From Saprospiraceae bacterium (GTDB lineage Bacteria; Bacteroidota; Bacteroidia; Chitinophagales; Saprospiraceae), in the NCBI GenBank assembly GCA_020437105.1, contig JAGQWR010000074.1, positions 293 through 50,466 on the forward strand: a stretch of 50,174 bases of DNA. Direction: 5' to 3'. The position numbers and the translations under genes were made by a program. Below the pieces are notes generated by a model. It was not told where the DNA came from and ran no database searches. It saw only the letters and a program-made list of their open reading frames with translations. Positions 34,065 through 43,579 of the stretch are shown one piece after another. Positions within the stretch are counted from its first letter, which is position 1, and every line of letters begins with the position of its first letter.

Positions 34065-36026
34065 TCAGCGGCTTAACAACACATCTCCAGCCATTCGTTG
34101 TTCAAAGCCATCTGCAAAGGTGAGTTGGAGCTGCCATACATAGATGCCTTGCGGCGAATCCCGGCCGGCACATTGACCATTCCAGCCAATAGCAGGCTGA
34201 TTAATCAACCCGGATGTCTGTTCATATACCAGCTGTCCCCAGCGGTCAAACACCTGAAACCTGTGAATGCTGGCTGCCTCGAGGCTTTGCGGGTAGAACA
34301 TATCGTTGATACCATCCCCGTTCGGCGAAAATACATTTGGTAAATATACAGCCCGGTCTTTCAAAACCCGGATGTGGAGGGTATCACTGTCAATACAACC
34401 AAAATCATTGGAGGCATGCAGAGCGATCCAGGTGTCATTTATAAACGGACCTGCCAGGGGAGCAAGGCATTCATCACAATTGAGTGGCACATCGGATGCT
34501 TCCCAGGAGACATTTAGCGGCACACTGGAATTGCTGGTAAAACTAAGTTCGAGGGATGAACCAATACGAAGTTCCAAATCCGGCCCCAGATCAACCTGAA
34601 GCGGTGCCTGCAGGAGATCTACCTGTATCGTATCCCTGTAAACACCGCAATCGCCCGTTACGGCTATCCAATAGAGACCGGCAGCATAAACATCTAAAAA
34701 GGGCAGATTACTCCCGTCGCTCCATTCAAATTCTCCGGATGAAAGTCCGGACTCCAGTCGGATGCTACCACCCGGACAAAGAAAAGTCTGTTCATTTGGG
34801 AAGATGGCTCCATCCCCAATGACCTCTACCACATTCGGATTTTCCTGCCCGAGCACAAAAGGATCATCGGAGGAAACTATATAATCAAAAGCTGCCGGAA
34901 AAGGATCCATAAAAGCCTGCATGCTATAAGTTCCCGCCGCTGCCGGAGCCTGTACACTGATTATGAGGGTATCTTTTCCGAGAAGCAGATCAAATTCGTC
35001 GTAAGACAATACCGCACCTCCGACTCCCTGGGAAAATCCGGCAGGCGGGTAAGGCGCCTGGATGATTTCCATAATTTCAAAGCCCGGAGGAAGGTTATCG
35101 TATAAGCTGATATTAGTGTAAACGGTGCCAGCTGTATTCCAAAAAGCATATTGAACAGTAAATGCCTGGCAAGGAATCAGTTTTTTCTCAGACACGATCC
35201 GATTGACCCGGATTCTGTATGGACAGTTACAGGCATCTGATTCCAGGCCTCCGGGACCACCTCTACTACTTAGGATTTTGCCATTGGTTTTATCAAAAGC
35301 AAATAGCGTTGTTTCTGCCGAATTGGTGGAAGTTGAACCATAGGCAAATAATACACCCAGTGTATCAAAAAACAAGGAACCCATACCGGTAATTTGGTTT
35401 AGCTCATCAAAAGAAAAGCTGGTTACTAAACCTCCCGGCCAACCAATATTAACAAGTCGCTGATTATATTCATCAAAGCCATACCCGTTGCCAAAAAAAG
35501 GATCAAACGCAATGTCTCCGATCCGAACAGGTACATCGGAAATAATAGAAGTACTTCCCGTTGCCAGGTCAGGCAAATCAGTTCGGACAGAAAATATCTT
35601 TTCGTCAAAGCCGGTTATCTTATTTTGAGCAACCAGAACCATTCGAATACCATCGGGAGCCATGGTGCCAGCCCGATAAAAATAGCTCGTATCCAAGTCC
35701 GGGGGAATTCCCAAATTTTCGGGAGTCCCATCTGGCCCAATTTTGTATAATTCGTATGTCTCCGGGTTTAATCCGAAAAGGGCATTGGTGGTACTGTATC
35801 CCAGACAGGATAAAAACACGCCCAAATCAGAAAAAAACAAATCGAAACCAGCAGCCTGATCAGGTGCTATCCGGTAAACAGGATATGGCCCGGTCTCCTG
35901 AAAGGGTCGAAGGGAGAGGTAGGCCTTGTGATCACACTGAATAGGGATCTGGGCACACAGAGGCTCATCCGCCGAAAGGCAGCAAAAAAGAAGGCAGATA
36001 ATATGGATTCTGCAAACGGTTTGCAC
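34065..36026 (-). CDS. T9SS type B (gliding motility-associated C-terminal domain) secreted protein
   Basis: A 653-residue exported protein. Signal peptide ~1-25 (LLFCCLSADEPLCAQ). Residues ~30-290 are a beta-propeller-like region (ending LFAFDKTNGKILSSRG), then a DUF11-like domain with a conserved-looking LYDNLPPGFEIMEI near 315. An Ig-like segment (FLCPGGSIRLESG ... WIAVTGDCG) follows near 415-470. The last ~90 residues are the type B sorting domain (VYLPNVFSPNGDGINDMF ... FQVFDRWGQLVYEQ ... PQGIYVWQLQLTF). It starts two bases after the stop of paralogue 2 and precedes paralogue 1, so it is inside the same transcription block. It may be a surface partner of the neighbouring lipoproteins. 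Confidence 0.9.
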   Translation of the reverse strand: MQTVCRIHIICLLFCCLSADEPLCAQIPIQCDHKAYLSLRPFQETGPYPVYRIAPDQAAGFDLFFSDLGVFLSCLGYSTTNALFGLNPETYELYKIGPDGTPENLGIPPDLDTSYFYRAGTMAPDGIRMVLVAQNKITGFDEKIFSVRTDLPDLATGSTSIISDVPVRIGDIAFDPFFGNGYGFDEYNQRLVNIGWPGGLVTSFSFDELNQITGMGSLFFDTLGVLFAYGSTSTNSAETTLFAFDKTNGKILSSRGGPGGLESDACNCPYRIRVNRIVSEKKLIPCQAFTVQYAFWNTAGTVYTNISLYDNLPPGFEIMEIIQAPYPPAGFSQGVGGAVLSYDEFDLLLGKDTLIISVQAPAAAGTYSMQAFMDPFPAAFDYIVSSDDPFVLGQENPNVVEVIGDGAIFPNEQTFLCPGGSIRLESGLSSGEFEWSDGSNLPFLDVYAAGLYWIAVTGDCGVYRDTIQVDLLQAPLQVDLGPDLELRIGSSLELSFTSNSSVPLNVSWEASDVPLNCDECLAPLAGPFINDTWIALHASNDFGCIDSDTLHIRVLKDRAVYLPNVFSPNGDGINDMFYPQSLEAASIHRFQVFDRWGQLVYEQTSGLINQPAIGWNGQCAGRDSPQGIYVWQLQLTFADGFEQRMAGDVLLSR

Positions 36027-36028
36027 CC

Positions 36029-39000
36029 CTATTGAATACTATCCGGATCTTTATTTGCCAGCCCTTTAAAAAGCGTTAGGGGTTGGTTGTTTTGGACGAC
36101 CACAATCAACTCTGCTCCGCCGGCATTGATACGCTGAATAGATCGCACTGCGCCAGTTGTTTGAAAACCGCTTTGTGCAGATCGCAGCGCCGTAAATCCG
36201 GTATCTCCTCCTAAAAGTATCAACCCGTAATCGGCATCATATTTCCCAACTTCAGGTTTGGCTTCAAACAGATTCCCTGCACTCATAATATCCAATTGCC
36301 CATCCGCATTAAAATCGCCTGTGAGGAAGGAATAAATTGGCGAAAACTGCGCTTCAACAGGAAGTGGCTCCAGCTTAAAGGTGCCATTACCCTGATTCCA
36401 TAAAATAGAGCTACTGAGTATTTCTACAGATTTTTCTACCGTGCCTTCCATCTGCTCCGGACTAAAAATATCGGTGATTGTCTGTCCCTGATAGCTTTCG
36501 TATTTGAGGTATTTTTTCTTAAGTCCCGGAAGCTGTTTTACCAGATCATGCCGTAAAACCAGCGGCAGGGAACGTTCGCCATCGTATCGGGTGATGATCT
36601 GTTCTGCTGTCCCATTGTGGTCAAAGTCATTCACAAACATTTGAACCGGATGAGCAGCATCTGCTTTAAACCGGGAATTGAGGCCATGGTTCCCGGCTAC
36701 CAGATCGATATCGCCGTCGCCATCTATATCGGCAGCACTCATGCAATTCCACCAACCGTGACTCTGACTCAATCCGGCCTGGTCTGTTTGATCGGTAAAA
36801 ACCCCCTTATCATTTTGGAAGATCCGGATAGACATCCAATCGCCACAGGTAATCAGATCAATATCTGAATCCCCATCGTAATCAACCCAAAGGGCATCTG
36901 TAAACATACCTGCATCTAATAAGGCAGGTGCGGCGGTTGGGGTCACATTGGTAAAACTTCCCTTACCATCATTGGCCAGTATATACCCATTACAGGGAAT
37001 ACCATAGTAAAAAGGACGTAACCGAATACCGACAAACAAATCTATATCGCCGTCATTATCAAAATCAGCTGCACGAACACAGCCGGAACTTTCCGGCTTA
37101 TTGGCCGGCAGATTTTGAGACGATTTCGTGAAATTTCCCTTCCCGTCATTAAAGTATAGCCGGTCTATCAAATCCAGCGAAGAAGATGAGTATTCACTTC
37201 CACCGCTCGCCACATAGAGATCCAGGTCACCATCATTGTCTGCATCCAGAAAAACAGCATCTACATCTTCCGAATCCTTGTCTTTTTCAAATGTGGATTC
37301 ACTAAACGGACGAAATGCGCCGGATGCCGATTGCAGCTGAATCGTACCTGCCTGACCTTTGGCACCGCCTGCAAAAAAGTCCTCCAGTCCATCGCCATTC
37401 ACATCGCCTACGCAAAAGGCGGGCCCTTCGGTGGACATCATGTGGTAGATCAGTCCGTCACGGTCAAAATCGATGTATTTGTTCTCTTTATGGCGATAGT
37501 TGGTTTCCGCAGCCGGCATCGCTTCAAAAAGTGGCTGGGGGAAACCTGGGTAGGCGGCTTCTTCGGTATCTGATTCGGGGTGTTTGACCAAAATTTCCTG
37601 GTCCACCGCTACATTTTTCAATATAGAAACCCGTCCGCTTGGCCAAACTACTTTAAGTTCATCGATGATGGTGTGTTCGCCGAGGCCAACATGCATCAAA
37701 TAATCCATAGAAGACTGAAAGCCCCGGGTCGGGAATTGCTCCTGATAGAGTTCCAAATCACCTGCTTTGATAAGGAGGGTGGCCCCGACACCGAATGGAT
37801 TGCGTCCATCACCCTGCAACCTTACCTGTAGATAATGTTGCTTTAGTTGGTTATTCGTTTCATTTCGATAAATAAAACAGGGCATGTTCACATTATTCAC
37901 AACCAGGTCGAGGTCACCGTCATTATCTAAATCGCCGTAAGCCGAACCGTTTGAATGACTTGGAGTGGCAAGTCCCCAGGCTTCGGCTTTATTTTCAAAT
38001 TGTAGATTTCCTTTATTTAAAAAGGCATAGTTAGAAATCTTGACGGAGGGAATAGCATCTACCAGCGCTTTGTAATCTACCTTATCACCCGACGTAATCA
38101 TCCGGATAGTTTCCTCATTGGAAATAAACTGGATGTAGTCCTGGTCGGTCAGATCCTGGTAGATTCCGTTGGCGACAAAAATGTCACGGAGCCCGTCATT
38201 ATCCATATCCAGAATCAGGGCACCCCAACTCCAATCTGTAGCCGATACTCCCGACAGTCGGCCGATATCGCTAAAGGTTTTATTCTGGTTATTGAGTTGC
38301 AGCATATTTCGGGTAAACTGATAATGATACCCGTTATTGAAGCCATATTGGTGGCGATCCCAATTCTCAAAAGTGGTTTTTGATTTCAGGCGGTCGTCGC
38401 CTTCCGGCAACATTTCGGTGACAAAGAGGTCGGGATACCCGTCGTTATTAATATCCCCCAGATCAGCTCCCATAGAGGCAGCACTGATTGACCGAACCTG
38501 TGCTTCCAGTTCTTCGCTGAAGGTACCATCGCCCTGATTCATGTAGATGTAATCCCGTTCAAAAAAGTCGTTGGACACATAGATATCCGGCCAGCCATCC
38601 CGATTAAGGTCGCCAACTGTTACACCTAATCCAAATCCGATCACACTGCCATAAATGCCAGCTTCTTCGCTGACATCTGTAAAGGTATTGCCATCATTTC
38701 GGAACAGTTTATCACCTCCTACCGGGTCGCGTTCAGGGCGGGCTGCTTTCCGAAGATTAAAGCTTCCTATGGCCTGGTAGGAATTATTCAGGAGATAACA
38801 GTCGAGGTCGCCATCGCGGTCGTAATCAAAAAAGGCGGCATGGGTAGAATATCCCTGATCTGCCAATCCGTAATCGGCTCCCTGCTCCAAAAAGGTGTTG
38901 TCTTTTTGATTGATAAAGAGTTCGTTCTGTTTGTTATCCCCTTCAATATCTCCTGAATTACACACGTAAATATCCAGCCATCCATCTCCATTGACATCTG

Positions 39001-39370
39001 CCATGGACACACCGGTTGACCAGGCTCTTTCTCCGCCAACTTTGGCCTGCTTGGTGATATCCTCAAAATGAAAATCGCCCTTGTTGAGGTATAGCCGATT
39101 AGACAGAAAATTGGCCGTAAAATAAAGATCGGGCAGGCCATCATTGTTGATATCGCCGATTGCAACACCACCACCATTATAGAAGTTACGGTATTTATAA
39201 ATATTAAAATCGGCGTTAAAGTCCAGTTGGTTTGCAAAGTCAACACCGGTATAATCTGCAGACATTGTGGTAAACAATTGCCCTTGGTTTCCAGTGATAG
39301 ATTGCTGTTCCTGCTTGCAGGCATTTGCGGAAAGCAACAACAAGAGGGGGATAATAATCCAATTTTTCAT
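36029..39370 (-). CDS. FG-GAP/VCBS repeat lipoprotein with ASPIC/UnbV domain (paralogue 2)
   Basis: 1113 residues. Lipoprotein signal KNWIIIPLLLLLSANAC with Cys18. It starts its first FG-GAP blade with GVAIGDINNDGLPDLYF and carries many DxDGDxD-type loops (DFDNDGDID, DIDGDGDID). The ASPIC/UnbV domain near 545-600 reads EQFPTRGFQSSMDYLMHVGL, LKVVWPSGR. Together with paralogues 1 and 3 it shares gene length, domain order and conserved blocks such as NDFFERDYIYMNQGDGTF and SATDWSWG. It is separated from the small lipoprotein gene by 15 bases and from the T9SS type B gene by two bases, so operon membership is firm. A ligand-binding surface role is inferred. Confidence 0.92.
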   Translation of the reverse strand: MKNWIIIPLLLLLSANACKQEQQSITGNQGQLFTTMSADYTGVDFANQLDFNADFNIYKYRNFYNGGGVAIGDINNDGLPDLYFTANFLSNRLYLNKGDFHFEDITKQAKVGGERAWSTGVSMADVNGDGWLDIYVCNSGDIEGDNKQNELFINQKDNTFLEQGADYGLADQGYSTHAAFFDYDRDGDLDCYLLNNSYQAIGSFNLRKAARPERDPVGGDKLFRNDGNTFTDVSEEAGIYGSVIGFGLGVTVGDLNRDGWPDIYVSNDFFERDYIYMNQGDGTFSEELEAQVRSISAASMGADLGDINNDGYPDLFVTEMLPEGDDRLKSKTTFENWDRHQYGFNNGYHYQFTRNMLQLNNQNKTFSDIGRLSGVSATDWSWGALILDMDNDGLRDIFVANGIYQDLTDQDYIQFISNEETIRMITSGDKVDYKALVDAIPSVKISNYAFLNKGNLQFENKAEAWGLATPSHSNGSAYGDLDNDGDLDLVVNNVNMPCFIYRNETNNQLKQHYLQVRLQGDGRNPFGVGATLLIKAGDLELYQEQFPTRGFQSSMDYLMHVGLGEHTIIDELKVVWPSGRVSILKNVAVDQEILVKHPESDTEEAAYPGFPQPLFEAMPAAETNYRHKENKYIDFDRDGLIYHMMSTEGPAFCVGDVNGDGLEDFFAGGAKGQAGTIQLQSASGAFRPFSESTFEKDKDSEDVDAVFLDADNDGDLDLYVASGGSEYSSSSLDLIDRLYFNDGKGNFTKSSQNLPANKPESSGCVRAADFDNDGDIDLFVGIRLRPFYYGIPCNGYILANDGKGSFTNVTPTAAPALLDAGMFTDALWVDYDGDSDIDLITCGDWMSIRIFQNDKGVFTDQTDQAGLSQSHGWWNCMSAADIDGDGDIDLVAGNHGLNSRFKADAAHPVQMFVNDFDHNGTAEQIITRYDGERSLPLVLRHDLVKQLPGLKKKYLKYESYQGQTITDIFSPEQMEGTVEKSVEILSSSILWNQGNGTFKLEPLPVEAQFSPIYSFLTGDFNADGQLDIMSAGNLFEAKPEVGKYDADYGLILLGGDTGFTALRSAQSGFQTTGAVRSIQRINAGGAELIVVVQNNQPLTLFKGLANKDPDSIQ

Positions 39371-39385
39371 TTCTTCGAATTAAGG

Positions 39386-39967
39386 TTACAGGCTGCTGGT
39401 TGATTCCTGAGCGGCTTTCAGTTCTTCCTGAGTTCGGAGGTCTGAAATCCATGCCTCTACGAGGCGATCGTCTTTTATGTGAATCATTACCTGTCGGTTT
39501 CCATCTACTTTTACCAATACTTTCCCAAGTTCCGGGTCATCGTGTACGATAAATCCTTTTCCATACCAGGACTCAAACATGTCTTTTACATCGATCACCA
39601 GTTTGTCTGAAAACAAGTCCTTATTCCAGGGTGCCCAGGATTTGTATTCAAAGATCATAGGCATAACGACGATCCGATCCTGGTAAAATTCCGGGTAAAA
39701 ATTAATGGTCCCCGGATAGTCCAACTCCTCTGGTTCATACTGTACGGAGAGGTTACCGGGTCCTTGCCGAATAGTCTCCTCTTTGTTTAATTCCCAGCAA
39801 TGGGCATAAAAATCCTTGGAACTCATCCCAAAGTCGATTCCCAAAAATAATTCGGTATTGATCTCGCCGCTTGCAAGCTCTCTTTCCACTAGTTCTTCAT
39901 AACTCAGGGGGGGTGTGCTACATCCAACAGCCAGTAGCACCAATACCATTAAAACCTGCTTTACCAT
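39386..39967 (-). CDS. Small lipoprotein between FG-GAP paralogues 2 and 3
   Basis: 193 residues. Lipoprotein signal VKQVLMVLVLLAVGC with Cys16, then a Ser/Pro start (STPPLSYEELVERELASGE). The mature part has a mixed alpha/beta pattern (FLGIDFGMSSKDFYAHCWELN ... KVLVKVDGNRQVMIHI). I do not recognise a family. The reading from 40060 adds 31 residues with no signal and overlaps the paralogue 3 stop, so 39967 was chosen. Its position inside the block, 15 bases before paralogue 2, makes it a likely accessory of the same surface complex, perhaps a small anchoring or assembly factor. Confidence 0.82.
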   Translation of the reverse strand: MVKQVLMVLVLLAVGCSTPPLSYEELVERELASGEINTELFLGIDFGMSSKDFYAHCWELNKEETIRQGPGNLSVQYEPEELDYPGTINFYPEFYQDRIVVMPMIFEYKSWAPWNKDLFSDKLVIDVKDMFESWYGKGFIVHDDPELGKVLVKVDGNRQVMIHIKDDRLVEAWISDLRTQEELKAAQESTSSL

Positions 39968-40047
39968 TTTATGCTTATTTAATTCTCCGTTCCAGTACAC
40001 AATTATTGAATGTTGTTTCGGTTTTTTATGCTGCTTATATTTCCTGC

Positions 40048-43000
40048 CTAATACTCCCATAATTGGAGAAAATCATTATTCCTGGCCACCAGAACCCGCT
40101 TGTTTCCCAAAGGTAGAAAATCGCGAATTTCGCCTTTAATATAGAGTCCGGAAGTATGTGGTTCCAGTGGCTCAAATTGTCCTTTTCCATTGCCGATTAA
40201 CAGCTGTCCGAAAGAAGCATCATGCATACCAATTTCCGGTTTAGCCCCGTAAAAATTTCCTCCGAGCAGCAAATCCAATTTAGAATCTTCATTAAAATCC
40301 TGGATCAAAATAGCATAGACGGGTGCAAACTGGGCTTCTAACGGCAGGGGGGTCAGCGCAAAATTACCCTGGCCATCATTCAGGGCAACGCAGGAAGCCA
40401 TTTGCTGTGCTTCCAGGTAAACTGCGTGCTCCAACTGTTGCGGACTAAAAATATCCTCTACCTGCTCATCTTTATATTGCTCGTATTTTAAATACTTTTT
40501 CTTTAGTGAAGGGAGCTGCATGATCAAATCATGGCGCAAGACTAAGGGATAGGAATTTGCCCCGTTAAAAGCAGACAGAATCTGCTCGGCCGTCCCATTC
40601 TGATCAAAATCATTGATAAACATGCTTGCCGGTTGATCCGTACTGGCTTTTATCCGGCTATTCCAACCCTGATTTCCCAAAACCAGGTCTAAGTCTCCAT
40701 CCTGATCCAGATCGGCTGCTTCTACACAATGCCAAAAGCCGTTAGAGTGTTCTAAACCCGCAACCGCTGTCTTTGTAAATTGCCCATCCTTATTCAAAAA
40801 GATGGTCACCCCCATCCAATCTCCCACAACAACTAAATCGAGGCGCTTATCTCCATTAACGTCCAGCCAGGCTGCATCGGTGATCATACCCAGATTTTCG
40901 AGTTCCGGAGCAAGGCTTGCGCTTACATCCGTAAAATGCCCGTCGGTATTTTGGAATAAAAAGCCACTAACCGGTATCCCATATAAAAATGGCATTAAAC
41001 GGGTGCCCACAAAAAGATCCATATCGCCGTCATTGTCGAAATCGACCGGTCGAACACAGGAAGAAACAGAAGGGCGGCTAAATGGTAATGTTTCACTCTT
41101 ACTAAATACCCCCTGGCCATTATTAATATAGAGTCGATCCAGTAAAGCTCTGGAGCTGGAGGAAAATTCGTTTCCGCCACTGCACACATACAGATCCGAA
41201 TCTCCATCTCCGTCGGCGTCGAAGAAAACAGCTTCTGCATCTTCCGATCCGGCATCCTCTGTGAATAAAGCTTGTGCGCTTTCGCGGAATTTTCCATCGG
41301 GGGTTTGGGTAAATAGGACTCCGGGATATCCCTTTGATCCTCCGACATAATAGTCCAGGAGACCGTCTTTGTTTACGTCTGCTGCTGCCAGTTTCGGCCC
41401 TTCGGTGGAAAGCATATAATACAAGAGGTGATCGCGATCGAAATCGGTAAACTCATTTTCCTTATGTCGATACATCCCGGCTTCTTCAAGCAGGCTGAAA
41501 ATTGGCGTTTCTGTTTTATCCATCGGGTGCCCGGATATACCATCGGGTTGCTGGATGACAAGCATTTGATCTACCGGAATATCCTGCATGCTTGTCTGAT
41601 CCCCGTTAGGCCATAAGATGAACAGGCTGTCGAGTTTTGTCAGGGTACCCAAACCAAAGTGCAGGCGATTATCAACAGTAGATTGGAACCCGCGCATGGG
41701 GGTTAGTTCCTGATAATATATTTGATCACCGGCATAGAGTTCTACCTGGCTGCCCATGGCAAACAGGTTGGGTGATTTTCCTTTGAGGGTCACACTTAAG
41801 AAATGTCTTTCCGGGAATTTTTCACGGGCTTCATTGCGATAGATCCAGGCCAGGTCATTGGCGTTATTTAGCACCAGATCCAGATCGCCGTCGTTATCCA
41901 GGTCGCCGTATGCTGAGCCATTTGAAAACCCGGGTTTATCTAAACCCCAGGCTGCGGCCTCATTAGTAAACAGGAGTCCGCCCTGGTTCTGAAAAGCATA
42001 ATTTGCCAGGGGTTCTGACGGAATGGCATCAATCATTTCCTCTATGACAGCCCCTTTGGTATCGATAATTTGCCGAATGGTATTCGGGTCGCTATAGAAG
42101 TTAATATAGTCCTGATCTGTCAGGTCTTTCACAATGCCGTTGGCTACAAAAATATCTTTCCTGCCATCGAGGTCCAGGTCTGCGATGAGCGCACCCCAGC
42201 TCCAATCAGTTGATTCTACCCCGCTGAGTCTGCCGAGTTCGCTAAAAATGGGCAGGCCATTTTCTGGCTGGATGCCTCGATTATACTGAAACACATTCCG
42301 GGTAAATTGCCGATGATACCCGGTCTTAACCATCAGGGCATATTTATCCCAATTATCGAATTTGGTTTTTGTTTTCATTCGGGCATTTCCTTCCGGAAGC
42401 ATGTCTGTCACAAAGATTTCCGGACGACCGTCATTGTTTATATCGGCCATATCTGCGCCCATAGAGCTCAGGCTTATTTCGCCGATACAATCGGTGAGTA
42501 CTTCCTTAAAGGTGCCATCGGTTTGGTTGAGGTAGAGGTAATCGCGTTCGAAATAGTCATTAGACACATAAATATCCAACCAGCCGTCGCGGTTAACGTC
42601 GCCAATAGTTACGCCCAAACCAAAGCCGATAGCCGAACCATAGATGCCCGTTTCTTCGCTCACATCAACAAATTGTATGGTGCCATCGCTTTGTAAATCA
42701 TTGCGGTAAAGCTTGTTTCCTCCTTCCAGGTCCCGGCGTTCGCGCAGTCCGGGCCGCAGGTCAAATCCACCAACCGGCCGCATAGAGTTATTGAGGAGGT
42801 AACAATCCAGGTCGCCATCCCGGTCATAGTCGAAAAATGCGGCGTGGGCCGAAAGGCCAAGATCTGCGATCCCAAATTCGCGTGCCTTTTCCACGAAAGT
42901 GCCATCGCCCTGGTTGATAAACAGCTCGTTGTAGCGGCGATCACCTTCGGGGGCCCCGGATTTACAGACGTAAATATCGAGCCAGCCATCACTATTTACA

Positions 43001-43383
43001 TCTGCCAGGCTTACGCCGGATGTCCAAACACCGGAGCAGGCGACTCCTGCCTGACGGGTAATATCTTCAAATTTAAAATTGCCTTTATTGAGATAAAGCT
43101 TATTGTCAACCTGGTTTCCACAGAGGAAAATATCGATGAGTCCGTCGTTATTAATATCCCCCAGTCCTACTCCGCCCCCATTGTAAAAATTGCGGTAGGT
43201 ATAGGGATTAAAATCTTCAGTATAGCTAAGAGTATTGGCAAAGTTTACCCCCGTATAGGAGGCTGGCATAGTGGTAAAAAGGGTTTCACCCGATTGAACT
43301 GAGGAAGGTCCTTCTGCTTGATTCGTACAAGCCAGATAAGAAGAGAGACATAAAACAAAAAGGAGTCGGTTTTGGAAATTCAT
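40048..43383 (-). CDS. FG-GAP/VCBS repeat lipoprotein with ASPIC/UnbV domain (paralogue 3)
   Basis: 1111 residues. Lipoprotein signal NFQNRLLFVLCLSSYLAC with Cys19. Domain order follows paralogues 1 and 2: FG-GAP blades (GVGLGDINNDGLIDIFL and others), ASPIC/UnbV near 550-610 (LTPMRGFQSTVDNRLHFGLG, LFILWPNGDQ), further blades, and a C-terminal GEIRDFLPLGNKRVLVA segment. The ATG at 43482 would add 33 residues with an unrelated hydrophobic run and lies inside a terminator-rich spacer, so 43383 was chosen. It is the first gene after susD but has its own TACATTTG box, so it may be expressed partly apart from susCD. Confidence 0.9.
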   Translation of the reverse strand: MNFQNRLLFVLCLSSYLACTNQAEGPSSVQSGETLFTTMPASYTGVNFANTLSYTEDFNPYTYRNFYNGGGVGLGDINNDGLIDIFLCGNQVDNKLYLNKGNFKFEDITRQAGVACSGVWTSGVSLADVNSDGWLDIYVCKSGAPEGDRRYNELFINQGDGTFVEKAREFGIADLGLSAHAAFFDYDRDGDLDCYLLNNSMRPVGGFDLRPGLRERRDLEGGNKLYRNDLQSDGTIQFVDVSEETGIYGSAIGFGLGVTIGDVNRDGWLDIYVSNDYFERDYLYLNQTDGTFKEVLTDCIGEISLSSMGADMADINNDGRPEIFVTDMLPEGNARMKTKTKFDNWDKYALMVKTGYHRQFTRNVFQYNRGIQPENGLPIFSELGRLSGVESTDWSWGALIADLDLDGRKDIFVANGIVKDLTDQDYINFYSDPNTIRQIIDTKGAVIEEMIDAIPSEPLANYAFQNQGGLLFTNEAAAWGLDKPGFSNGSAYGDLDNDGDLDLVLNNANDLAWIYRNEAREKFPERHFLSVTLKGKSPNLFAMGSQVELYAGDQIYYQELTPMRGFQSTVDNRLHFGLGTLTKLDSLFILWPNGDQTSMQDIPVDQMLVIQQPDGISGHPMDKTETPIFSLLEEAGMYRHKENEFTDFDRDHLLYYMLSTEGPKLAAADVNKDGLLDYYVGGSKGYPGVLFTQTPDGKFRESAQALFTEDAGSEDAEAVFFDADGDGDSDLYVCSGGNEFSSSSRALLDRLYINNGQGVFSKSETLPFSRPSVSSCVRPVDFDNDGDMDLFVGTRLMPFLYGIPVSGFLFQNTDGHFTDVSASLAPELENLGMITDAAWLDVNGDKRLDLVVVGDWMGVTIFLNKDGQFTKTAVAGLEHSNGFWHCVEAADLDQDGDLDLVLGNQGWNSRIKASTDQPASMFINDFDQNGTAEQILSAFNGANSYPLVLRHDLIMQLPSLKKKYLKYEQYKDEQVEDIFSPQQLEHAVYLEAQQMASCVALNDGQGNFALTPLPLEAQFAPVYAILIQDFNEDSKLDLLLGGNFYGAKPEIGMHDASFGQLLIGNGKGQFEPLEPHTSGLYIKGEIRDFLPLGNKRVLVARNNDFLQLWEY

Positions 43384-43424
43384 ATGTTTCCTGGATTTAC
43401 ATGCAGAAACAGAACTGGTTAAGG

Positions 43425-43432
43425 CAAATGTA
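43425..43432 (-). promoter_or_regulatory. -7 element for FG-GAP paralogue 3
   Basis: Reads TACATTTG on the minus strand, an exact TAnnTTTG match. Predicted start is near 43419, with a ~36-base leader. It lies just beyond the hairpin at 43460-43491. No -33 TTTG was found. Confidence 0.4.
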
Positions 43433-43459
43433 AGAGGATTTAGGCGCAGGGATATAAAA

Positions 43460-43491
43460 AGAAAGCAAGTAATCGAGATCACTTGCTTTCT
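43460..43491 (-). terminator. Terminator in the susD - paralogue 3 spacer
   Basis: A perfect 11-bp stem (43460-43470 with 43481-43491) around a 10-base loop. On the minus strand it is followed by TTTTTATA. This is the more terminator-like of the two hairpins after susD. Confidence 0.75.
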
Positions 43492-43506
43492 AAAAGTTAC
43501 TTGGTA

Positions 43507-43528
43507 TGATCATAATTGTACATGATCA
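43507..43528. promoter_or_regulatory. TGATCAT inverted repeat (possible operator)
   Basis: TGATCAT (43507-43513), eight bases, ATGATCA (43522-43528), a perfect 7-bp inverted repeat. The left arm is itself part of a 10-bp palindrome (43505-43514). It lies between the two hairpins of the susD spacer and has no T-run. Confidence 0.4.
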
Positions 43529-43533
43529 ATATT

Positions 43534-43564
43534 GCAAAATGGTGCCCCTGGGGGCACCATTTGC
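43534..43564 (-). terminator. Very stable GC-rich hairpin directly after susD
   Basis: Twelve perfect pairs (43537-43548 with 43551-43562; the innermost pairs probably open into a small loop), extendable with one bulge to 43534-43564. It lies 16 bases after the susD stop with only a weak T tail on the minus strand. It may be a partial terminator or an mRNA 3'-end block that keeps susCD transcript levels above those of the following genes. Confidence 0.65.
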
Positions 43565-43579
43565 TCATTGTATCACAAA

